Shown: positions 7,364-15,305, counted from the stretch's first letter. The stretch: DNA of 64,000 bases from Tuberibacillus calidus DSM 17572 (GCF_000430685.1 NZ_AUMM01000008.1:1-64000), one strand, 5' to 3'. Made by a program: numbers and translations. The notes: generated from the sequence alone by a model not told the origin.

Positions 7364-7383
7364 ATTTATAATATATTATAAAT
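7364..7383. promoter_or_regulatory. perfect 20-bp palindrome at the azlC transcription start
   Basis: The 20 bases from 7364 to 7383 (ATTTATAATA and its reverse complement) form a perfect palindrome immediately after the -10 box. A repressor bound here would block initiation. The divergent HTH-cupin regulator is the natural candidate. The AT-only composition means chance is a real alternative. Confidence 0.5.
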
Positions 7384-7415
7384 GTTTCGACGACGTTGCG
7401 AAAGAGGTGGATCCT

Positions 7416-8144
7416 TTGTTATCGTATCAAACGCCCGTCAAAAAGTCTGCTCGAATTTTTACGGATGGGGTAAAAGCGGGAATCCCGATTGCGATCGGTT
7501 ACATGCCGATTGCTTTGACTTTTGGTTTAATTGCCCGGACGACAGGTTTGACATTCATGGATGCCGTGGGCATGAGTGTGTTCGTCTATGCCGGAGCCTC
7601 TCAGTTTATGGCGCTTCAAATGCTTGCAGCTGAAACCGGCGCCATTGAAATCATTATTGCAACTTTCATCGTCAACATTCGGCATTTCTTAATGAGTGCC
7701 TCGATCAACGAACGGACCGTCGAGCGCTCCCGGTGGAAAAAGGCGGCGATGGCTTTTGGCATTACAGACGAGACGTTTTCTGTCGCGTCTTTAAACCGGG
7801 ATAAAATTGAGGCGGCGTTTATGGGCGGGTTAATTTTGATGTCCTACGGCAGCTGGGTCGTTTTTTCGGGGCTTGGTTATGTCATCGGTGCTAGCCTTCC
7901 TGAAGTTTTACAAAAAAGCATGAGCATTGCGCTATATGCGATGTTTATCGGTTTGGTAGTGCCGTCTCTAAAGAAAGAGCGTAAGGCGCTGGCTTTGTTT
8001 ATTTTATCTGCCATCCTCTGCTCGGTGTTCTCGCTTTTCATCCCCTTTGGCTGGGCGATTGTTGCGGCAACGCTCATTAGTTCTGTCACGATTGAATGGG
8101 CTTACGGGCTGTTGATGAAGAAGGAAGGTGAGGCACATGTTTAG
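7416..8144 (+). CDS. azlC: AzlC-type branched-chain amino acid exporter, large subunit
   Basis: The protein of about 242 residues has the AzlC family pattern: GIPIAIGYMPIALTFGLIA, then VYAGASQFMALQMLA, NIRHFLMSAS and several hydrophobic spans. With AzlD it exports branched-chain amino acids or analogues across the cytoplasmic membrane. AGAGGTGG at 7403-7410 points to TTG 7416 as start; GTG 7407 lies within that site. The AzlD gene overlaps its end. Export relieves an excess of amino acids, consistent with control by the ligand-binding regulator next door. Confidence 0.92.
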   Translation: MLSYQTPVKKSARIFTDGVKAGIPIAIGYMPIALTFGLIARTTGLTFMDAVGMSVFVYAGASQFMALQMLAAETGAIEIIIATFIVNIRHFLMSASINERTVERSRWKKAAMAFGITDETFSVASLNRDKIEAAFMGGLILMSYGSWVVFSGLGYVIGASLPEVLQKSMSIALYAMFIGLVVPSLKKERKALALFILSAILCSVFSLFIPFGWAIVAATLISSVTIEWAYGLLMKKEGEAHV

Positions 8145-8469
8145 CTCCGTCATATGGGTGATCCTAGGTATGGGCGTTGTGACGTACGTTCCGAGAATGT
8201 TGCCGCTAGTGGCCATCAAAGCAGAAGGCGTGCCGCCTTTTTTACAAGGTGTCTTGAAAAACGTGCCGTTTGCGGTTCTCGGCGCCCTCATCTTTCCGGC
8301 GATCTTCACCATCCAATCGGGAAGCTTATTACACATAACTTGGGATGATTTTTTCTTTGGTCTGATTGGCGGTGCGATGGCTTTTATTGCCAGTTACTTG
8401 GAATGGAACATCATTTTTGTGGTCTTATCCGCCATCTTCGTTTTAACCGTTTATTCCCTCATTCTCTAG
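8137..8469 (+). CDS. azlD: AzlD-type small exporter subunit
   Basis: The 110-residue membrane protein shows the AzlD features VTYVPRMLPLV near the start, a conserved FLQGVLKNVPFAVLGAL segment and three to four membrane spans. It starts at ATG 8137 inside the azlC end (8-bp overlap) behind AAGGAAGGTGAGG, so translation is coupled to azlC. It forms the exporter with AzlC. Confidence 0.92.
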   Translation: MFSSVIWVILGMGVVTYVPRMLPLVAIKAEGVPPFLQGVLKNVPFAVLGALIFPAIFTIQSGSLLHITWDDFFFGLIGGAMAFIASYLEWNIIFVVLSAIFVLTVYSLIL

Positions 8470-8500
8470 GCGGCTTGCCCCTTTTCCTGCTTCGCGCGAC

Positions 8501-8698
8501 ATGATTGTGATGGCGGTGAATATAATTGAAATTAACGAATCGGAAAAGGGGTGGCGTGATGTGTGGCTTCGCTGGCTGACATTGGCCGGATCCGTCTTTT
8601 TATTAATCACCGCGAGCCTGCTCATAACTTTTCAGGGGATTGAATTCTGGAAAGCTTTCATTCAGCTCTTAAATGATTATTTTAATCATAAAACCTAG
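8501..8698 (+). CDS. small single-span membrane protein
   Basis: A reading frame of up to 65 residues has a charged N-terminal half (INESEKGWRDVWLRW) followed by one strongly hydrophobic span (LAGSVFLLITASLLITF) and an aromatic tail. A terminator starts a few bases after its stop, as expected for the end of a transcription unit containing azlCD. The weak point is the start: ATG 8501, ATG 8510 and GTG 8516 are possible and none has a good ribosome binding site. I do not recognise the family. Confidence 0.42.
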   Translation: MIVMAVNIIEINESEKGWRDVWLRWLTLAGSVFLLITASLLITFQGIEFWKAFIQLLNDYFNHKT

Positions 8699-8703
8699 TT
8701 TGC

Positions 8704-8727
8704 GGGGCTCCATCTCGGAGCTCTTTT
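8704..8727 (+). terminator. intrinsic terminator after azlCD and the small membrane gene
   Basis: GGGGCTCC at 8704-8711 pairs with GGAGCTC at 8717-8723 (one G-U pair), and four T follow. Confidence 0.7.
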
Positions 8728-8900
8728 CATTTGGCTGAAAACGGTCGATTTCGGATTATGTTAAAAAAATCAAAGCTTTTCTAAACTACGTCAACTCGTC
8801 CGGTCTTTGTCGGACGGCAAAGGTTCTAATTTTTTGGACAAACGATTAAACTGTTAGTAAGGCAAGGTGTCTTGAGAAATATACAAAAATGGGGGATTCG

Positions 8901-10157
8901 ATGAAAAAACTGGCATGGTGGTTTTTGGCTTTTTACACCGTTTACATCATCCTCATGGCATGTTATTTGTTTCTTTGGTCCGGCTGGAACGTACCGCCTT
9001 CATATAAGGGAACGGCGGCGGATCCCGAATTATTCATGACGCAAAAACAATTAACCATGAGCACGCATTACTCTCAAATTGAGTACTGGTTATCGTTCAT
9101 CAGTATACCGCTCGATTGGGGCATTTATCTGTTTGTGTTGGCCTTTGGCTTTTCGAAGTGGCTTGAAAAAAGGTCACGGGAAATCACGCGCTTTTCGATC
9201 GTTCATACGGCCATTTACTTTTTGGCGTTATCCGTTTTAACATGGCTCATCGCCTTTCCCATCGATTATGCCGCCCATCTTGTTTCCCTTCATTATGGGG
9301 TGTCGGTGCAGCCTTTTCATGATTGGCTCAGAGATCATATCATTTCGTTTTGGGTTAATTGGCTGATTACCTTTTTAATTGTCCTTGTCATTTATTTTTT
9401 TATTCGGAAATACCGGCGGTGGTGGCTGCCCGTTTGGCTCCTATCCATTCCGTTTACCGTATTTCTGATGTATATCCAACCTGTTGTGATCGACCCGTTA
9501 TACAACCATTTTAAACCGCTTCAAGACAACGAACTTAAACAAGAAATATTAGATTTGGCCGCCAAAGCCAACATACCGGCTGACGATGTTTATGAGGTCG
9601 ACATGTCGAAAAAAACGAATGCGATGAATGCCTATGTAAACGGGATCGGGTCTAACTTGCGCATCGTTTTGTGGGATACCACTTTACATAAATTAAAAGA
9701 TGATGAGGTATTGTTTATCATGGCTCACGAGATGGGGCACTATGTCAAACATCATCTATTTTGGAGTCTAATCGGTGCGATTTTCGCGACTTTAGTGGGG
9801 CTCCTCATCACTCGCCATTTGTATCATGGGGCAGTTCGTAAATGGGGCGGGCAGATCGGCGTTACTTCTCCATGTGACTTAGCGTGCGTGCCGATTCTCC
9901 TGTTAATTATCTCTGTGTTATCATTTGCGGCCTCACCTATAGAAAATGCCGTTTCCCGCTACGCGGAACATTCGGCCGATGTTTACGCGATTCAATTAAC
10001 GCATGATAAAGAAGCTGGCATCGATTCTTTTCAAAAACTGACAACTTCCGGACTCGGGGAAGTCAATCCGCCAGCCCTTGTGAAGTTCTTTATGTATGAT
10101 CACCCGACGATGATGGAGCGCATTCATTTTCTTGAAACCTATCCGATAAAAAAATAG
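8901..10157 (+). CDS. M48 family (Ste24/CAAX prenyl protease 1-like) metalloprotease
   Basis: The 418-residue membrane zinc protease has HEMGH at 276-280 (His276, Glu277, His280), and the later segment SRYAEHSADVYA supplies the third zinc ligand region. Four to six hydrophobic spans lie N-terminal to the active site, as in the Ste24 group; the NAYVNGIG stretch before the HExxH is also typical. GGGGGATTCG precedes ATG 8901, so the ATG at 8889 is rejected. Bacterial members act in membrane protein quality control rather than in prenyl processing. It seems to be a single-gene unit; the substrate is unknown. Confidence 0.9.
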   Translation: MKKLAWWFLAFYTVYIILMACYLFLWSGWNVPPSYKGTAADPELFMTQKQLTMSTHYSQIEYWLSFISIPLDWGIYLFVLAFGFSKWLEKRSREITRFSIVHTAIYFLALSVLTWLIAFPIDYAAHLVSLHYGVSVQPFHDWLRDHIISFWVNWLITFLIVLVIYFFIRKYRRWWLPVWLLSIPFTVFLMYIQPVVIDPLYNHFKPLQDNELKQEILDLAAKANIPADDVYEVDMSKKTNAMNAYVNGIGSNLRIVLWDTTLHKLKDDEVLFIMAHEMGHYVKHHLFWSLIGAIFATLVGLLITRHLYHGAVRKWGGQIGVTSPCDLACVPILLLIISVLSFAASPIENAVSRYAEHSADVYAIQLTHDKEAGIDSFQKLTTSGLGEVNPPALVKFFMYDHPTMMERIHFLETYPIKK

Positions 10158-10208
10158 CTAGCTTTTGAGTTCGTGCCGTATGAGTCAATGATTTCTTAAG
10201 GGAAAATA

Positions 10209-10269
10209 GAGAAGGCGCTCTTTATCAATGTATGAGATCAAGAAAATACATTGGGTAAGAGGCCTTCTC
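10209..10269. repeat. 61-bp imperfect inverted repeat
   Basis: Paired blocks are GAGAAGGC/GCCTTCTC (10209-10216 with 10262-10269), CTCTT/AAGAG and CAATGTAT/ATACATTG, around a loop of about 11 nt. The hairpin follows the protease stop by about 50 bp. No T-run follows on the plus strand, so it is not an ordinary terminator. It marks the left side of the AT-richer ABC transporter segment. Confidence 0.7.
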
Positions 10270-10750
10270 AACCAGGTGATGAGTCAGTCTTATCGTAATT
10301 ATTGTGTCGGCAATAGACACGCAAAGCGATCATTATCATAATTCGGAAATGAATGGAATGAACATTCAAGAACGCATTGATAATGTTGTAAACTTATACC
10401 ATGCCGAAGTAAGGTCCGAGAGAGCACTGTGGAACTTTTTATATTGAGAAAGTACTTTTGACGAATTTAAAATGGTAAATTAGTCCTGCAAAAATAAAAA
10501 TTAGGCCTTTTTACCCATCTCAAATAATACATAATTTTGGTACATTTTAGGTGTAATTCCTGTAGACCTTTAAACAAGATGAATATATCCATATTTGCAA
10601 TTGCGTGATCATCTCTAAGGACTAACATGCCTCTTGGAATAATTATTATATTAAACCTTCTCCACCTGAAAACTAACACGTTATTTAGACCCTTCGTAAA
10701 AATCATTCATTATTTTGTTTTAAAAGAGTTCAGAACAGGAGATATGAAGG
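10270..10750. other. gene-free AT-rich stretch before the ABC exporter
   Basis: No convincing gene is seen in these 480 bases. A plus-strand frame at 10283-10447 lacks a usable start, and a 79-residue minus-strand frame at 10467-10706 lacks a ribosome binding site and family resemblance. The base composition becomes clearly richer in A and T here and stays so through about 12430, which hints at acquired DNA. Confidence 0.5.
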
Positions 10751-11671
10751 ATGAAGCCGTTTATAGAGCTTAAGAATGTAGAAAAATCCTATGATAAAAA
10801 GAAGGTATTAAACAACATCAGTTTCAAAGTCAACAAACCTGGCGTTTATCTTATCGCCGGGCCTAACGGGTGCGGCAAAACGACACTGCTGGAGTCAATG
10901 GTCGGACTGAGACAAATTGATAATGGAGAAATTTTCGTTAGTGGAGCAAACAACCATAAAGACCTTCATCACCATGTCGGTTTTTTACTTCAAGGAACGG
11001 GTTTAAGAAAAAATTTGACCGTTAAAGAAGAAATGCAGTTAATCAAAGATTTATTTCAATTAGAAATAGATGATCTAAGTTATTTAAAATCTTTCAACCT
11101 AGACCAATATTACTTAACTAAAACACAAAAGCTTTCCGGTGGGACAAAAAGAAGAATCATGCTGGTGCTGCTTTTTATGCCTGACTACCAAGTCTTAATA
11201 TTAGATGAACCGGCATCAGGACTTGACACGCAAAGTCGCTCCATAATATGGAATACTATCAAAAAGTTTTCTAAGCAAAAAATCATTTTTGTTTCAGATC
11301 ATTACTTAAATCAGGCGGCTCAATTCTGCGATTATGTTTTTTTGATGAATAAGGGGGAAATCGTTAGCAGTGGTTCAAAGGAAGAGGTTTTGAATCAATT
11401 GGATAAAACACACGTCCTAAACATACAAGCCAATGAATTCCGTCATCTTTCGAAAAGCTTGTCCATGATCGATGAACATTTTGTAACCCTTCATTTCGAT
11501 GGAGTCACTTATGTTTTTATAAAACTTCCTAAGGAAAAAAACATTCAACATGTGTGGGAAACCATAAGCAATCCTCATGCAGTTCTTGATTTTCATGCCA
11601 TTGATTTTGAAGATATTTACTTTTATCTGACAGGAAATTTTACGATTTATGATGAGGAAGAATGCGTATGA
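10751..11671 (+). CDS. ABC exporter ATP-binding protein
   Basis: The 306-residue ATPase has Walker A GPNGCGKTT at 37-45, the signature LSGGTKRR, Walker B VLILDEPASGLD and the switch histidine in FVSDHY. A C-terminal extension of about 90 residues follows the nucleotide-binding domain, as in drug or bacteriocin-immunity exporters of the ABC-2 class. ACAGGAGATATGAAGG precedes ATG 10751. It overlaps the permease gene by four bases (ATGA), so the two form a coupled pair. Codons are AT-richer than in neighbouring genes. The substrate cannot be told. Confidence 0.9.
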   Translation: MKPFIELKNVEKSYDKKKVLNNISFKVNKPGVYLIAGPNGCGKTTLLESMVGLRQIDNGEIFVSGANNHKDLHHHVGFLLQGTGLRKNLTVKEEMQLIKDLFQLEIDDLSYLKSFNLDQYYLTKTQKLSGGTKRRIMLVLLFMPDYQVLILDEPASGLDTQSRSIIWNTIKKFSKQKIIFVSDHYLNQAAQFCDYVFLMNKGEIVSSGSKEEVLNQLDKTHVLNIQANEFRHLSKSLSMIDEHFVTLHFDGVTYVFIKLPKEKNIQHVWETISNPHAVLDFHAIDFEDIYFYLTGNFTIYDEEECV

Positions 11672-12426
11672 TTGCTGTAAAAGCTTTCTTTAAAGTAGAA
11701 TTAAAAGCTTTATTTCGGGAACCTGTGACCATATTCTTTATGATCATTCTGCCAATTATTTTAACAATTGTTTTCGGAAGCACTTTTGGAGATTCACCGA
11801 TTAAGGAAGGGTCAAAAGTTTTAGGGATTGACTTGGTTGTTCCTAATAATATTGTTTTTTTGCTAGCAAATGCTGGTTTAATGGGGATACCGATTACCAT
11901 CAGCGAAGTGAGAAGCCAAATGGCTTTGAAAAGATATTTTACCTTACCTGTCACATATCTTGGTTATTTTTTCTCGCTCGGTTTGACATTTGCTTTTGTC
12001 AGTTTTGCATCCGTTCTCCTATTCGGAGCGATTAGCTTTATTTTCTATGATGCCTCTTTCTGGATGAATGGGGCGAACACTGTCATTTTTCTCATCACAT
12101 GTTTACTAATACTCTACGATTTCTTTATCGCCGGATATTTCATTGCCATAAATATCAAAAATCCCCGGACAACCAATATTGTTTCAACAATCAGCTTTTT
12201 GGCTATGGTATTTACATCCGGCGTAGCCATACCGCTGGATTCAATGCCGAAGTACCTTCAGCATGCCGTTGATATACTGCCTATGTCTCATTCTATAAAA
12301 ATATTACAAGACTTATGGATAAACCAAATCCACTATCACGACCGTTTCGGGGACTATTTATATTTGGTGCTGATGGCCCTTTTGTTTACATTCCTCGTTA
12401 AATGGAGGCGGTTAAGATGGGATTAA
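11668..12426 (+). CDS. ABC-2 type exporter permease
   Basis: The 252-residue protein has six predicted hydrophobic spans: the first at about 18-38 (TIFFMIILPIILTIVFG) and the last before the basic end KWRRLRWD. The segment SGVAIPLDSMPKYLQ and the DILPMSHSIKILQDLW motif are typical ABC-2 permease landmarks. GAGGAAG at 11654-11660 favours ATG 11668 over ATG 11662. Together with the upstream ATPase it forms an exporter, possibly for a lipid, drug or peptide. No terminator is obvious after it. Confidence 0.87.
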   Translation: MIAVKAFFKVELKALFREPVTIFFMIILPIILTIVFGSTFGDSPIKEGSKVLGIDLVVPNNIVFLLANAGLMGIPITISEVRSQMALKRYFTLPVTYLGYFFSLGLTFAFVSFASVLLFGAISFIFYDASFWMNGANTVIFLITCLLILYDFFIAGYFIAINIKNPRTTNIVSTISFLAMVFTSGVAIPLDSMPKYLQHAVDILPMSHSIKILQDLWINQIHYHDRFGDYLYLVLMALLFTFLVKWRRLRWD

Positions 12427-12567
12427 CGGATAAACGGCGCCTGACCGTGAAAAATGTATTTGACGATAGTCAAGTTAATTCCGTACGTGGTATTATAATT
12501 TTTAAAAAGTATGATAATTACTAGAAATCATAGAATGAAAAATCGAGTTGGGAAAGGATGGGCCGTT

Positions 12568-13074
12568 GTGAACGTGATGGAGGAAAACGCTAAAATCCGG
12601 GCTGAGGTTTTACAAAGCTTGGAAGGGTTAAGCGATGATGAACTCAATAAAAAAATCACTGATGAAAATTGGACCATCGGCCAAGTGCTAGAACATTTAT
12701 ATTTATTAGAGGAAGCCGTCGTCAAGTCGGTAAGCCATGCCCTGAAAAATGGGAGTGATGGGCCAGTCGAAACAAAGCCTGTCTATTTGGCTGCGGACCG
12801 AAGCCAAAAGCGCAAGGCACCGGCGTATCTTGTGCCGGACAACGAATTTAAAACCTTAAAAGAAATGAAAGAAAAGCTCAGCCGTTCCCGCGAAAAACTT
12901 TTATCTGTTATAGCGGAAGCGGGGGAAGAGGCATTGGAAAAGAAGTCGCTTCCACATCCCGTTTTTGGACCGCTGAATTTAAAGCAATGGGTGGAATTTG
13001 TCGGACAACACGAAAAAAGACATCTTGCCCAAATCGAGGAAATCAAAGAGCAGTTGCGCTCAAGTAAAAATTAA
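12568..13074 (+). CDS. DinB/YfiT-like putative metal-dependent hydrolase
   Basis: The protein of about 168 residues is a four-helix DinB-fold protein. The family metal site is suggested by His in IGQVLEHLYLLEE and the pair in VGQHEKRHLAQIEEI. Such proteins are metal-binding, some act as thiol transferases, and most are uncharacterised. GGAAAGGATGGG supports GTG 12568; ATG 12577 is possible and an upstream ATG at 12511 is unlikely. A TATAAT at 12494-12499 may be part of its promoter, but no good -35 is placed 17 bp before it. Confidence 0.8.
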   Translation: MNVMEENAKIRAEVLQSLEGLSDDELNKKITDENWTIGQVLEHLYLLEEAVVKSVSHALKNGSDGPVETKPVYLAADRSQKRKAPAYLVPDNEFKTLKEMKEKLSRSREKLLSVIAEAGEEALEKKSLPHPVFGPLNLKQWVEFVGQHEKRHLAQIEEIKEQLRSSKN

Positions 13075-13111
13075 AAAGACGGCACTCACAAAGAACTTGT
13101 TCACTTAATTT

Positions 13112-13137
13112 CGGCAATGTGTCATTGCCGTTTTTTT
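13112..13137 (+). terminator. intrinsic terminator after the DinB-like gene
   Basis: CGGCAATG at 13112-13119 pairs with CATTGCCG at 13123-13130 around TGT, followed by seven T. Confidence 0.92.
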
Positions 13138-13141
13138 GTTT

Positions 13142-13222
13142 TGGTAAGAAACGGTCCTATTTCGGGTTGATATAAGGGCAACTAGGTTCAAAGGCTAGGC
13201 GGAGCTAAGTTTTCTTTATGGG
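13142..13222. repeat. dispersed ~100-bp post-terminator repeat, copy 2
   Basis: It begins GGTAAGAAACGG only four bases after the T-run of the terminator, continues ATAAGGGCAACTAGGTTC and ends AAGGCTAGGCGGAGCTAAGTT. Block order is the same as at 5387 and 15591, with about 20 bases missing in the middle compared with copy 1. Confidence 0.45.
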
Positions 13223-13358
13223 TCATGTAGACACCTCCACTAATATTTTGCGCGCTGTCATGTATAGAGTGTAGACAGAGCTCTTTTTTTAAAAGACAAA
13301 AATCGATAAAATATTTTTGGTAATAGATTATTATTTAACAGACAAAAGGAGAAGAACG

Positions 13359-14045
13359 ATGGATCAAACTGCTGAAAAAAAGCTAGTCGGTGAAGCTGCG
13401 GCGGCTTATGTAGAGGATGGAATGATAGTCGGTCTCGGGACAGGCTCAACGGTCTACTTTACAATACTCAAATTAGCTGAGCGGGTTCAAAAAGAAAAAT
13501 TAACGATACAAGCGGTGTCAACGTCGAAAAGAACGACAGAACTCGCTGAAGCAAACGGCATCAAAATTTATGATTTGAATGACGTGCCAAAGGTGGATTT
13601 AACGATTGACGGTTGCGATGAATTCGACCCCCAGCTTTCGGGGATTAAAGGCGGCGGCGGCGCGCTTTTATTTGAAAAAATTGTCGCAACCGCATCTGAT
13701 AAAAATATATGGGTGGCAGACAGCTCCAAAGCTGTCGAGCAGCTTGGGCGCTTTCCGCTTCCAGTGGAGGTTTTACCGTTTGGTGCCCAACATCTTTTCC
13801 GTCTTTTTGAGAAAGAAGGCCTCAAACCGGTTTTCCGTACGAATCCTGACGGCTCACCGTATATGACGGACAGCGGAAATTGGATCATTGACCTTCATCT
13901 CGGGCGTATTGATGATCCTGAGACGCTTTCGTCATGGTTGAACGGACAACCTGGTGTCATCGAAAATGGTTTGTTTTTAAATATTGCCGATTGCGTGATT
14001 CTCGCAAACGGCGAGAATGTCAAGACGTTAAAGCGGGATGTTTAA
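13359..14045 (+). CDS. rpiA: ribose-5-phosphate isomerase A
   Basis: The 228-residue enzyme interconverts ribose 5-phosphate and ribulose 5-phosphate in the non-oxidative pentose phosphate pathway. Family motifs are GLGTGSTVYF near residue 30, DGCDEFDP with the active-site acids near 85-90, and KGGGGALLFEKIVA. The start ATG 13359 has AAAGGAGAAG before it; upstream in-frame codons lack a site. It appears to be transcribed alone; about 200 bases of unremarkable sequence separate its stop from a strong terminator. Confidence 0.97.
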   Translation: MDQTAEKKLVGEAAAAYVEDGMIVGLGTGSTVYFTILKLAERVQKEKLTIQAVSTSKRTTELAEANGIKIYDLNDVPKVDLTIDGCDEFDPQLSGIKGGGGALLFEKIVATASDKNIWVADSSKAVEQLGRFPLPVEVLPFGAQHLFRLFEKEGLKPVFRTNPDGSPYMTDSGNWIIDLHLGRIDDPETLSSWLNGQPGVIENGLFLNIADCVILANGENVKTLKRDV

Positions 14046-14243
14046 CTTTTCCTTAAAAAAATCGTTTACCGCGGCATTAAGTGGTATACCTATTTTTCAA
14101 ACTTTTCCACGTTTGTCTTTTACGAAGAAACACCAAGTGAATATTCTATAGTGGACATGATTAAAACCGCCGTCAAATCATGTCTGACCCATACCTCCTC
14201 GCTGTTTATGGACATTGTTATACCATGTCATGCCTCCTGAAAA

Positions 14244-14276
14244 AGGACAGTCCGAACGTGGGCTGTCCTCTTTTTT
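14244..14276 (+). terminator. intrinsic terminator downstream of rpiA
   Basis: AGGACAGTCC at 14244-14253 pairs with GGGCTGTCCT at 14260-14269, and TTTTTT ends at 14276. The 200 bases between rpiA and this hairpin contain no supported gene. Confidence 0.88.
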
Positions 14277-14299
14277 ATCCTCGTAAGGAAGTAAAAATG

Positions 14300-14945
14300 G
14301 CCTAAGAAATTTTTGGCTTGGGTTGCTATATTAAGTTTTATCAGCCATTATGAACTGTAAATTTAGTTGAAATGGCATTTAGTTTGAAATTATTGGTAAA
14401 ACGAGGCTGATTTGAGGAGTGTTTTGCCAATATCTGTATTCAAAAAGCCGTTTTGGAATAGAAAGCGAACCAAAATGGCCTTTAGCGTGGCTCTATCTGC
14501 CATTTTGGACTGAGAATTTTTTTGAAATGGCATTTAGCTTGAAGTTAATGGAAAAATGAGCCCAATTCGAGGAAGGTTTTACCAATATCTGTATTCAAAA
14601 AGCCATTTTGGAATAGAAAGCAAACCAAAATGGTATTTAGCGCAGCTCTATCTACCATTTTGAGCTTAAAAATTTTTTGAAATGACCTTTAGCTTGAATT
14701 TACTGGAAAAATAAGCGTGATTTGAGGATGGTTTTACCAATATCTGTATTCAAAAAGCCGTTTTGGAATAGAAAGCAAACCAAAATGGTATTTAGCGTGG
14801 CTCTATCAGCCATTTTGAGCTTGAAAATTTTTTGAAATGACCTTTAGCTTGAATTTATTGTAAAAATAGAGCTAAATTAGAGCCGTTTTCCAATATCTGT
14901 ATCAAAAAGGCCGTTTTGGAGTGATGATGACGCCATTATGGTCTT
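14300..14945 (+). repeat. 155-bp tandem repeat array 1
   Basis: The landmark GAAATGNC(N)TTTAG recurs at 14369, 14524, 14679 and 14834, so three successive steps are exactly 155 bp. A partial unit precedes 14369 and the last unit degenerates from about 14900. Within a unit come CCAATATCTGTATTCAAAA, then GCCGTTTTGG or GCCATTTTGG, a 13-nt spacer, CCAAAATGG, and a second copy of GCCATTTTG. Units differ at roughly one base in five, yet length is conserved. No frame stays open across units. Related arrays lie at 32985 and 49205 on the same strand. Confidence 0.92.
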
Positions 14946-14975
14946 ATGAATTGGCCCAACAAGCACTAATCCGGA

Positions 14976-14999
14976 AGACCGGGCGGGTGCCCGGTTTCG
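14976..14999. terminator. hairpin closing array 1, possible bidirectional terminator
   Basis: ACCGGGC at 14978-14984 pairs with GCCCGGT at 14989-14995 around a 4-nt loop; TTTCGT follows on the plus strand. On the minus strand it could end transcription of the DUF1657 gene, although the T-run there is weak (CTTCC). Confidence 0.5.
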
Positions 15000-15051
15000 T
15001 ATAAAGCTAAAATCAGCTGGCATTGAGCACCAGCGAAATATCTTGCAATGG

Positions 15052-15255
15052 TTATTGATTGTATTGTGGTTCTTCGCTTTGGATATATTGCAGCCGTTGG
15101 TTCAGCTGTTCCAGTATCGTCCTTTGTTGTTGGGCCAAATTTTTAAACATGGCTTTGGCTGCTTGGTCTTGCGTTTCCAAGGCAAAGCTGTCTAAGTTTG
15201 CCAAGGTCGCCTCACAGCTTGCAATCGTTTGTTGCATCTTGGTCCCGATCGTCAT
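15052..15255 (-). CDS. DUF1657 family protein, probable forespore-expressed
   Basis: This 67-residue helical protein matches the DUF1657 pattern: MTIGTKMQQT start, LANLDSFALETQDQAAKAMF, then a Gln-rich helix and a tail ending EEPQYNQ. Family members are common in spore formers, often beside spoVA-type genes, and their role is not established. GGAGGTGAG is seven bases before ATG 15255; a GTG at 15261 is less likely. A sigma-G-like promoter lies directly upstream, agreeing with a spore role. Confidence 0.9.
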   Translation of the reverse strand: MTIGTKMQQTIASCEATLANLDSFALETQDQAAKAMFKNLAQQQRTILEQLNQRLQYIQSEEPQYNQ

Positions 15256-15276
15256 TAGCACTCACCTCCACATCCT

Positions 15277-15305
15277 TAATATGGGCGAACGCAAGCGGCC
15301 TATGC
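15277..15305 (-). promoter_or_regulatory. candidate sigma-G (forespore) promoter
   Basis: Read on the minus strand, GCATA (15305-15301) is followed after 17 bp by CATATTA (15283-15277). This fits the sigma-G pattern GNATR-N17/18-CATNHTA. It ends 22 bp before the DUF1657 start codon. Confidence 0.6.

Noticed and set aside
10283-10447. Possible peptide gene before the ABC exporter (VSLIVIIVSA start)
   Set aside because: It has no start codon with a ribosome binding site at the needed place; the best site serves a different, very short frame.
10467-10706. 79-codon minus-strand frame in the AT-rich segment
   Set aside because: No ribosome binding site, no recognised motif, and AT-rich DNA readily yields such frames in Ile/Phe/Tyr-rich composition.
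12460-12499. TTGACG/TATAAT promoter for the DinB-like gene
   Set aside because: The two hexamers are 28 bp apart, which is too far for a sigma-A promoter.
14157-14243. 29-codon frame starting GTG GAC ATG before the rpiA-side terminator
   Set aside because: No ribosome binding site and too short to support; it may be chance.
14300-14945. CRISPR array
   Set aside because: Whole 155-bp units are repeated with divergence throughout; there are no short identical repeats with unique spacers and no cas genes in the window.
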